In this document: positions 1 through 7,400 of the stretch, in pieces | Layout of the letters: each line of letters starts with the position of its first letter | Numbering within the stretch: the first letter of the stretch is position 1 | NCBI GenBank assembly: GCA_019417975.1 | Contig: DYCT01000068.1 | Span: 1-8,908 of the forward strand | Source of the DNA: Bacteroides sp. | GTDB lineage: Bacteria > Bacteroidota > Bacteroidia > Bacteroidales > Bacteroidaceae | Direction of reading: 5' to 3' | DNA length: 8,908 bases | The notes under the pieces: generated by a model | The model's database searches: none | What the model was told of the DNA's origin: nothing | The model's input: the letters and a program-made list of their open reading frames with translations, nothing else | Position numbers and translations under genes: made by a program

Positions 1-1
1 A

Positions 2-65
2 AATTAAAAGTTAGCGAATGTTTATTATTAATGATGCAAAGATAAACACTTGCTGACTTTTAATT
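2..65. repeat. Inverted repeat, 14-bp arms, at left edge
   Basis: The arms AATTAAAAGTTAGC (2-15) and GCTGACTTTTAATT (52-65) are complementary over 14 bases except for one position, which would be a G-U wobble in RNA. They are separated by 36 bases. The space between them contains a leftward TATCTTTG promoter-like box (37-44), so the dyad would flank a transcription start. That arrangement suits an operator for a gene beyond the left edge. The loop is long and no T-run follows, so a terminator for the HTCS gene is less likely. The repeat is seen directly; its role is inference. Confidence 0.45.
37..44 (-). promoter_or_regulatory. Possible leftward promoter -7 box (TATCTTTG)
   Basis: On the minus strand this reads TATCTTTG, a full match to the Bacteroides -7 consensus TAnnTTTG and identical to the boxes in front of the HTCS and lyase genes. 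No TTTG element lies 19-21 bases upstream, so it would be weak or activator-dependent. Its target would be a gene left of the window. Eight bases with two free positions arise easily by chance in AT-rich DNA, so the call is tentative. Confidence 0.25.
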
Positions 66-139
66 ATTTAGGAATGTTGAAAGGAATTAAAGATGGGGTA
101 TAATTGCTATCACTTTTGTTGAAATTCCTATTAACATTG

Positions 140-3100
140 TTATCCACGTACGCTTTTGATGTACTCTGTGGGCAGACATCCGAAATATTTCTTGAAACTG
201 GTGGCGAAGTAAGAAGGGGTGTTGAAGCCTACCATACTGCTTACTTCCGAGACTGTATATCGGCCGTCTCTTAACAACTTGCAAGCTTCATTAAAGCGTA
301 TCTTCCGGATGAAGTCAATGGTTGATTCTCCGGTGATAGCTTTCAGCTTCAAGTGTAGGTTAGAACGACTCATGTTCATCTCGCGTGCAAATTCATCTGC
401 AGTAAACTCTATATTGTCTATATTTTTCTCAACAATAGCAATAGCTCGCTTAATCAATTCCTCGTCCATTGTATTGAATGTGATTTTTTCCGGATTCACT
501 TCCAGTTCTTTTGAATAATGTTCAAAGATACGGCGACGGGTACGAATCATATTTTGAATTTTAGCGGACAGAATCTGCAAAGAGAACGGTTTAGGTATGT
601 AGTCGTCTGCTCCTACCTGTAGACCTTCCAACTGATCTTTTATGTCTATTTTGGCTGATAGAATGATGACCGGAATGTGGCACGTGCGGATGTTTTGCTT
701 GATTTGTTTGCACATTTTGATACCATCCATCACCGGCATCATCACGTCTGTAATGACGACGTCTATTTCTTTATGTTCTTTCAGTACTTCTAACGCATCT
801 TCTCCGTTGGATGCTCGTTCCACAGTGTACCAAGCCGATAGGCCGTCTGATAGGTATTGTAGGATTTCCTGGTTGTCTTCTACAATAAGTACAGTACCTT
901 TCTTCTTCTCCGAAATCTCGTTTTCGGGAACTTCTGGCAATTCGTCGTCCAGATAGAACGGATCTTTTGTATTGAAAGCATGTTGAGGAAGGTTTTCTTC
1001 TTCTTGGTTTGTGACGATTTCTTCCGTTCCATAGACTGATTCGTCTTGAGGGATAAAGACTGTAAACGTGCTACCTTTACCTTCTTCACTGTCAAGTGTG
1101 ATTTTCCCGTGGTGCAGTTCTACCAGTCTTAATACCAGAGAAAGCCCGATACCGCTACCGGCATGGTTACTGTCTACTTGATAGAAGCGTTCGAAAATCT
1201 TGCTTTGTTTGTCTTTGGGGATTCCCGAACCTGTATCGCTGATAGCAATGGCGATGTTTCCGTCTACTTCACTTAGGCTTACCGTGATGCTTCCTCCGTC
1301 GGGCGTAAACTTGAATGCATTGGACAAGAGGTTATTGGTAATCAGTTCTATATAGTTGCTATCAAATAAATAGTCTTTGTCGGATACGGTTGAACTGAAT
1401 GTATAGTTGATATTCTTCCGTTTGGCCAGTTTCTCATAGAATAAGAAGTTTTCATCGACCAATTGGCTGATATTTCCTTTTGTTGCCTTTAGTTCGAATA
1501 CTCCCAACTCTGCGCGTCTATAGTCCATTAGTTGGTTGACCAGATGTAGCAATCGGTTTGCATTGCGTCGGATGTGTTGCAACTGAGCACGAGTCCATTT
1601 GTCGTTTACCCGATAGAGCAATTCCTGCAGAGGAGCCATAATCAGGGTGAGCGGTGTACGCAGCTCGTGTGAGATATTGATGAAGAAACGCATTTTCATT
1701 TGGTTTATTTCTTCCTGCTTCTCTTTTTCCAAACGTTGCATTTTGATTTCCGCTTCCATACTCTTTCTCATCCAGAAATATCGGATGATGAAAGTGACGA
1801 GTGCGGCTATGCCGGTTAGGAATAGCAGGACAGACCACCACGTCTTCCACCAGACAGGAAGAATGTGAATGGTAAGTTCGGTAGGTGTTTCATTCCATTT
1901 TCCATCACTATTAGCCGCTTTTACCCTAAAGTGGTATGTGCCGTGTGGCAGATTCGAGTAGGAAACGGTGCGTTGTTGGGTTACTTTATACCACTCTTTG
2001 TCGTATCCTTCCAGTTGATAGGCAAAGGTGTTGTGTTCGCCCGATATGTAGTTGGAAACAACGAATCTCAGTGAAAAAGCCGATTGTGAGGCTTTCAAGG
2101 TGATTTCTTTGGTTAGGCTGATTTCTTTTTTGAGGATACCTGTTTTATCGTCGGGACGTACCGATTTATTAAATAGTTTTAGGTCAGTGATGATGACGGG
2201 TGGGGTATAGGGGTTGTCCATCAAGAGTTCCGGACGGAAGACGGTGATGCCGTTTATACCTCCGAACATCATGTCGCCATTTGATGTTTTGCAGTAGGAA
2301 TAGTTGTTAAACTGATTACTTTGCAATCCATCGGTCTTTGTGAAGTTTCGGAATTGGTTGGTTTGCGGGTTCAGACATGCCAAACCGCGGTTTGTACTCA
2401 TCCATAAACGTCCGAACGAATCTTCCATAATACCATAGATGACATTGTTGGGCAGTCCGTTTTTCGTTGTAAATTGCTGGATTGAGTTATTATCTTCTTT
2501 CACCCGGAAGAGTCCTTGTCGAGTGCCGACCCAATATTCTCCTGCCTTTTTTTCGTAGATACAGTTGATGAAGGCATTGGATAGCAGAGTGTCTTTGTCG
2601 AGTATAGTTTGCGGTTCCAGCTGTGTACCTTTTCTTTTGAAGATGCTGAGTCCGTCTTCTCCTCCTATCCACAGACGTTTTTTAGAGTCGCTGAAGAGTA
2701 CGCTGATACGACTGTTGTGTATCTTGTTTCCTTTAATATCATATAGGATAGGGGTAAATGTTTTCTGTTTGGGGTTGAAAGAGACCAACCCGGCCAGTGT
2801 ACCCAATAAAAGGTTTTGATTTTCGGCAGGGATGATGGTATAGACATTCTCATTTATCAAACCGCTGTTTTGCGGGGTATAATGGTCTACTTTCTTGCTG
2901 CTTTTGTGTAGTACACTGAGTCCTCCGGTGTGTGTGCCGATATAGATTAATTTGTTGTCTTCATCGATATAGACTGCTTTTACATTGTTGGACGCAATGC
3001 TTGCTGTGCTTCCTTCTTGCAAGGTGTAGAAGTCAAAATGTTTGGTCAATGGGTTGTAGTGGTTCAGTCCCATGTCGTTTGTACCTATCCAGATGTTTTT

Positions 3101-4195
3101 GGCTTTGTCTTCTACAATACAGCTTACCACATTGTCGTTGAGTGAGTTGTGATAAGGCGTTTGCTTGATATGTTGGAATTGGTTTATCAGAGGATGATAA
3201 TAGTTTAGCCCACCGAAATAGGTGCCTAACCAAATACCGCCTTGCGAGTCGAGAAAGATGGAACGGATAGAATTCTGCGAAAGACTTCCGCTATCCATCG
3301 GGTTATAACTGTATTTTGTAAATGTATCCGATGATTCGGAATAGATGTTCAAATTGTTGAATGTTCCTATCCAAAGTTTGTTTTGCGAATCGATAGCCAG
3401 TGAACGGATGTAATTGCTACTGATGCTTTTGGGATTGTTGGGGTTGTGGCGATAGTTGATTAGCTTTTTTTGCTTAATCTCATAGCGGTACAGTCCATCG
3501 CCTTCGGTGGCAATCCAGAGTCGGTTCCCGGTTTGTTTCAATACTGTCTGAATACGTTTACCTTTCAGATTGTTGTCGATATTGATTAGCTTTTTGCTGT
3601 CCAGGTCGTAGCCATAGAGTCCGTCGTCTGTACCGATATACACTTTGTTGTCTATCTTTAGTAAGCATACAGCCCGAAGTGTACGTAGGTTGGTATTATC
3701 GGTAATGTCAACGAATTTTTGCTTGGTAATATCGAAAAATACCAGCCCTTTGTCTGTTCCGATAAGGAGAATGTCTTTTTGAATTTGCTCGATGGCGTTT
3801 ACCTGTGACACTTCGTCGTTTACCTTATATGTATAGTTGCGAAATAGGTCTTTTTCGTCATCGTAGAAAGATAGTCCGGAATGTGTACCTATCCAAATTT
3901 GTCCGTTAGCATCGCTTTTGATGATGCGTGCTATGTCGTTGTGGATGCTGTTGGGATTGTTGGGCTCGTGTCTGTACACTGTAAATGCATAGCCATCGTA
4001 TTTATTTACTCCGTCAAATGTAGCAAACCACATCTTTCCTTGTCTGTCTTGTGCGATGGAGAACACTGTGCTTTGCGATAGTCCGTTGTCGATGCTGATG
4101 TGCTTAAAAGAAATAGGTACATCAACGCCCATAGCCGGCGTATTTATAAAGGAAAGACAGACGCATAGTATATAAAATAGGATAGCTTTTTTCAT
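140..4195 (-). CDS. Hybrid two-component system sensor/regulator (HTCS), likely glycosaminoglycan-responsive
   Basis: A one-protein sensor kinase and transcription activator of 1351 residues in the inner membrane. A signal peptide (about 1-23) precedes 14 Reg_prop propeller blades with the W-[IL]-G-T..GL signature, as expected for two seven-bladed periplasmic propellers. A Y_Y_Y domain follows (about 701-780), then a membrane helix (about 784-806). The cytoplasmic part has the HisKA motif NISHELRTPL with His843, a HATPase with N-box Asn959 and G-boxes DTGSGIP (about 987) and GSGIGLSL, a receiver (about 1098-1215) with Asp1150 and Lys1202, and an AraC-type double HTH (about 1247-1351). All key residues appear intact. 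The ATG at 4195 is chosen because it begins a signal peptide and sits just behind a canonical promoter; an in-frame ATG at 4255 lies inside the -33 element. The family activates neighbouring polysaccharide genes. The divergent chondroitin-lyase-like gene suggests a chondroitin, dermatan or hyaluronan fragment as ligand, which is inference. No clear terminator is seen downstream. Confidence 0.97.
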   Translation of the reverse strand: MKKAILFYILCVCLSFINTPAMGVDVPISFKHISIDNGLSQSTVFSIAQDRQGKMWFATFDGVNKYDGYAFTVYRHEPNNPNSIHNDIARIIKSDANGQIWIGTHSGLSFYDDEKDLFRNYTYKVNDEVSQVNAIEQIQKDILLIGTDKGLVFFDITKQKFVDITDNTNLRTLRAVCLLKIDNKVYIGTDDGLYGYDLDSKKLINIDNNLKGKRIQTVLKQTGNRLWIATEGDGLYRYEIKQKKLINYRHNPNNPKSISSNYIRSLAIDSQNKLWIGTFNNLNIYSESSDTFTKYSYNPMDSGSLSQNSIRSIFLDSQGGIWLGTYFGGLNYYHPLINQFQHIKQTPYHNSLNDNVVSCIVEDKAKNIWIGTNDMGLNHYNPLTKHFDFYTLQEGSTASIASNNVKAVYIDEDNKLIYIGTHTGGLSVLHKSSKKVDHYTPQNSGLINENVYTIIPAENQNLLLGTLAGLVSFNPKQKTFTPILYDIKGNKIHNSRISVLFSDSKKRLWIGGEDGLSIFKRKGTQLEPQTILDKDTLLSNAFINCIYEKKAGEYWVGTRQGLFRVKEDNNSIQQFTTKNGLPNNVIYGIMEDSFGRLWMSTNRGLACLNPQTNQFRNFTKTDGLQSNQFNNYSYCKTSNGDMMFGGINGITVFRPELLMDNPYTPPVIITDLKLFNKSVRPDDKTGILKKEISLTKEITLKASQSAFSLRFVVSNYISGEHNTFAYQLEGYDKEWYKVTQQRTVSYSNLPHGTYHFRVKAANSDGKWNETPTELTIHILPVWWKTWWSVLLFLTGIAALVTFIIRYFWMRKSMEAEIKMQRLEKEKQEEINQMKMRFFINISHELRTPLTLIMAPLQELLYRVNDKWTRAQLQHIRRNANRLLHLVNQLMDYRRAELGVFELKATKGNISQLVDENFLFYEKLAKRKNINYTFSSTVSDKDYLFDSNYIELITNNLLSNAFKFTPDGGSITVSLSEVDGNIAIAISDTGSGIPKDKQSKIFERFYQVDSNHAGSGIGLSLVLRLVELHHGKITLDSEEGKGSTFTVFIPQDESVYGTEEIVTNQEEENLPQHAFNTKDPFYLDDELPEVPENEISEKKKGTVLIVEDNQEILQYLSDGLSAWYTVERASNGEDALEVLKEHKEIDVVITDVMMPVMDGIKMCKQIKQNIRTCHIPVIILSAKIDIKDQLEGLQVGADDYIPKPFSLQILSAKIQNMIRTRRRIFEHYSKELEVNPEKITFNTMDEELIKRAIAIVEKNIDNIEFTADEFAREMNMSRSNLHLKLKAITGESTIDFIRKIRFNEACKLLRDGRYTVSEVSSMVGFNTPSYFATSFKKYFGCLPTEYIKSVRG

Positions 4196-4225
4196 GTTGT
4201 TTATAAGGTTGAATATTTCACTTTT

Positions 4226-4256
4226 CAAAGATAGAAATTTCCACAAAAATAACAAA
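4226..4256 (-). promoter_or_regulatory. HTCS promoter, Bacteroides type
   Basis: Read on the minus strand, TTTG (4256-4253) is followed after exactly 19 bases by TATCTTTG (4233-4226). This matches the Bacteroides primary-sigma consensus TTTG-N19-21-TAnnTTTG completely. Transcription would begin near 4220, leaving a leader of about 25 bases before the ATG at 4195. A complete promoter fits a sensor made constitutively at low level. It also rules out the in-frame ATG at 4255 as the normal start. Confidence 0.75.
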
Positions 4257-4291
4257 AAAATATATTAAAAACCGTTACTTATGTATCGAAG

Positions 4292-4324
4292 AGGTGCTTT
4301 TAAGGTGCTGTAGAGGTGTTTTCT
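4292..4324. repeat. Three tandem 11-bp AGGTG repeats
   Basis: Three units start with AGGTG at 4292, 4303 and 4314: AGGTGCTTTTA, AGGTGCTGTAG and AGGTGTTTTCT. The period is exactly 11 bp, about one helical turn, so the AGGTG elements face the same side of DNA. They lie in the divergent control region, 36-68 bases upstream of the HTCS -33 element and well upstream of the lyase promoter. They may be protein-binding sites; no known motif is claimed. Confidence 0.4.
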
Positions 4325-4349
4325 TGTTTGGTTTGGTCAAGATGGTTTA

Positions 4350-4386
4350 TTCTACAAATGTGATAAGCTTTTCTACGAAATTGATA
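4350..4386 (+). promoter_or_regulatory. 21-bp-spaced direct repeat, candidate HTCS binding site
   Basis: TTCTACAAATGTGATA (4350-4365) recurs as TTCTACGAAATTGATA (4371-4386) with 13 of 16 bases identical and a 21-bp period, two helical turns. AraC-type domains with two HTH motifs often bind direct repeats at this spacing. The site ends 64 bases before the lyase -7 box, a plausible place for an activator. The repeat is seen directly; recognition by the adjacent HTCS is inference. Confidence 0.5.
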
Positions 4387-4450
4387 GATATAGATTTTGT
4401 TATAGCAGAATATTCAAACAAAACTAAAGTCAAGATACAGAGCTATTTTG

Positions 4451-4458
4451 TATCTTTG
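4451..4458 (+). promoter_or_regulatory. Lyase promoter -7 box (TATCTTTG)
   Basis: TATCTTTG matches the Bacteroides TAnnTTTG element and would start transcription near 4464, giving a leader of about 30 bases before the ATG at 4495. Where TTTG is expected 19-21 bases upstream (about 4426-4431), the sequence is AAAGTC, so no -33 element is evident. A lone good -7 box suits a promoter that needs an activator, presumably the divergent HTCS. Confidence 0.55.
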
Positions 4459-4470
4459 TCCGATAGGAAA

Positions 4471-4478
4471 CAGAATAA
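4471..4478 (-). promoter_or_regulatory. Inverted TTATTCTG motif in the lyase leader
   Basis: CAGAATAA is the reverse complement of TTATTCTG, the octamer repeated exactly at 8853-8860 and 8875-8882. It lies between the lyase -7 box and its start codon. A seven-of-eight match in the same orientation lies at 4406-4413 (CAGAATAT). This may be part of a regulator-binding array or a chance match in AT-rich DNA. Confidence 0.25.
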
Positions 4479-4494
4479 TTAATGTCATATAACT

Positions 4495-7400
4495 ATGAGA
4501 AAAAAAACACATTTATTGATTTTGCTGATGTGCTTCTCGGCTTGGGTGACTGCGCAAGTCTATGAACCGACAGGCATTGCCATCAGCGGTAAAGGTCCCA
4601 AGGGCATTACGGTAAAGAACGATGCTTTGTGGATTTCATTTTTATCGGATAACAAAGTGAGCAAAGTGTCGCTTACGGATGGAACAGTCTTGGCTAACTT
4701 CACTGCGGAGATGAATAAGCCTTCGGATGTGGATTGCGATGCCAGTGGACGTATTTTTGTTGCCAATCAGGGAACTTCTGAAGTATTGGTTCTTGATGAA
4801 CAAGGCAGTGTCTTGAAAAAAATCTCGTTGACCGACATGACAGGCAATCCGGTGACCGGTACCTTAAATGGAGTGACAGTGAATGCCGAAGGAAAGATTT
4901 TTGTATCAATGGGCTCCAATGCTTACAATGCGATTCATGTCTTCGATACGAATTTGAATCAGATTCAAGTACTTACTACCATTGCGTCTAATAGCATTGC
5001 CGGATGTGATAAGTTTCGTGTTGTTCGCGATGTGTTTTTTGATAAGGCAGGTTCTATGTTTATCATCGACCAGAATACCGGTGTCATTAAGGTAGCATCG
5101 TATGCTGATAACAAGGTGATACCAGAGTTCCTTATCAAGAAAGAAGACAGCAAGAATGCTTATAACAACTGCGCCGGCCTTGCCGAGACATTGAATGGTA
5201 ATCTGATTTTGTCTTTGGATAAGGATAAGAAGTCGGGTAGCGATATTTTGTCTGCAAAGGGACTTTATCAGTTTACACCTGCAGGTGTGCTTATCGGCCA
5301 GATTCCTTCTTCCGATTCGAAGATGTCTCCTTATGGAGTGGCTGTAGATGCGCAAGACAACTTGTTCATTGCTGATAATGCCGGTGGGTCCGTTTTGAAA
5401 TGGAAAGCAGTCGACAACGAGGCTCCGGTTGTTTCATCGCTTGGTTTGAGCAATGTGACTCGTTCTTCGGTTGATGTATCTTTGCAGGTTAACGAAGCTG
5501 CTACTATTTATTGGAAGAAAGGAGAAGCGAATGTGCCTTTGACAGCCGCACAGGTGAAGTCTGGTAATTCGTTTGAAATAGCCGAAAGCAATGTGTTGGT
5601 TACTAAGTCGCTGGGTGTAGGTTCGGTGATTAATTTGCGCATTTATTTGTTGGCGGTGGATAAAGCTGGCAATGAATCGGAAGTATTGTTTACCGATGTC
5701 TTCACCACGAATACTCCGTTGGAACTTACAACATTGTTCCCCGTGAAGAAAACAGCAGACGCTGTTACGATGGAAGTTGTACCGAATGATAAAGGTACCA
5801 TCTATTGGATGTTGAGCGAAACAGAAACTACTCCTTCGGCGCAAGATGTTGAAAATGCTGTAGGAGCTGTGAATAAGGGTACTGTAGAAGTAATCAAGGG
5901 AGGTGAATCCCTTACTTTTGATGTAGATGGTTTGCTGGCAAAGCGTTATTACTTGTCTGTTTGTCTCAAGTCCAATGCCGACTATAGCGAGGTCGTTTCG
6001 GCTGTAGTGATGCCGAAGGGTGATGCCGAAACCATTTATCAGCGTTACTTTACATTCTTGATTGGCGACAATCCGGATTATACTAACCCAGAGGTACTCA
6101 CTCGCTATCAGGCTTTGAGAGGAATGGTAGCTACTGCTCGTAAGAAATTGGCCGACCATCAGTGGACTGCCGAGACTCCTCAGTTCGATTTGTCTTCTCA
6201 AAACACCGAAAGTAGCAAGCAGTTGCGCGAGGTGTTGGGTCAGGTACTTTTGCCATTGGCTATGAACTACCAGTTGCAAGGACCTGCCGACCAATTAAAT
6301 CCCGACTATCATCAGCCACAAGCATTGGCAGAAATTTTGGGAGTATACGACTATTTGGAAAAGCGCGGCTTTAAGCAAGGCAGTGCGCTTCAGTTTGGCA
6401 CTTCAGGGCCATACTTAGGTTTGGCTGGCTATTTCTATGCCAATATCCTGATGCGCGAAGAATTGATGCGAAGCGGTTTGTGGCAGGCTGTCAGCGACAA
6501 TATGATGTGGTGCACCCGAATGGTTACCGACGAAACCACAGGATTGAATTCTGATAATGTGAGATGGGGGTTGAACACCAAGCACAATGGAACTCGTTCC
6601 GATGGAGTCCGTACGATTTATCACAACCGCTTGGTGGCTTTGGCTTGCTTGGGCGATGAACATGCCGACCGCGAAGATTTGCTCGATTACCTTCATCAGG
6701 TACTTGAAATCAACCTTTCCGTTAACTCTGCTTGGGATGGTTTTATCAAGCCCGACTATACCGGTTATCATCACAATGGTGTGTGGGGTAATGCTTATAA
6801 TATCGATGCTTTGAATATGTCTTGCCAGATGGCACTGATGTTGCACAATACATCTTATGCGATGAGTCAGACCACGTTGGATAATTTGGCAAACAGCCTC
6901 TTGGCGTTTCGTCAATATAGTGGTAAATATGACATTTCGCGCGGCCTTTGCGGACGTTTCCCTAACCAGTTGAACACATTGTTGTGCAATATGCCAGCTT
7001 TTGCTTTCCTTTATCAAGTGTTAGACGGTGATATGCAAAACCGCATCGGTGGAGCTTTTTGCCGTTTGTACGAACCTGCTTATTCAGGTGTTGTTAAATA
7101 TACATTGCAGGATGTGAAATCGGATATTTACTTCCATGGCGGAATGCAGGTTGTTCAGCTGATGAACGATTTGAAAGCAAAGAATCTGACCGACGACGAG
7201 ATGTCGGAAAGCAACTGCACATATCCGTATGCAGCGATGCAGGTACATCGTCGCAATGACTGGATGGCTGCTGTGAAAGGTTATAGTAAATATATATGGG
7301 ATTTTGAGACAAACGGAGGTCAGAACTGGATTGGTCGTAACCAGAGTGCCGGCGGACTGTCTATCTATGCTACCAAGGATGCTGAAGGTGTGGTAACAGC

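Noticed and set aside
69..130. Short repeats TGTTGAAA (75-82, 117-124) and TAGGAAT/ATTCCTA as an HTCS terminator
   Set aside because: The arms are only 7 bases with a long AT-rich spacer and no following T-run; this is within chance for such sequence.
4196..4255. Upstream in-frame ATG at 4255 for the HTCS
   Set aside because: The extra 20 residues would precede an otherwise normal signal peptide, and their DNA overlaps the HTCS -33 and -7 elements, so the transcript would start after this codon.
4294..4482. 62-codon plus-strand open frame in the divergent intergenic region
   Set aside because: It runs through the 11-bp repeats, the 21-bp direct repeat and the lyase -7 box, has no promoter of its own and shows no protein-like conservation that I recognise.
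4495..4560. Lipoprotein signal at LLMC (Cys13) of the lyase
   Set aside because: Met directly before the Cys and the long hydrophobic stretch continuing to VTA|QV fit signal peptidase I better than a lipobox.
4906..5355. 149-codon open frame on the minus strand inside the lyase gene
   Set aside because: It is antisense to the NHL-like propeller; the repeated blade pattern is on the plus strand.
5434..6294. 286-codon open frame on the minus strand inside the lyase gene
   Set aside because: It is antisense to the Fn3-like and early PL8 region and has no motif, signal peptide or promoter. The plus-strand protein fully explains this DNA.
6415..7017. 200-codon open frame on the minus strand inside the lyase gene
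   Set aside because: It is antisense to the catalytic His/Tyr/Arg region and has no family resemblance.
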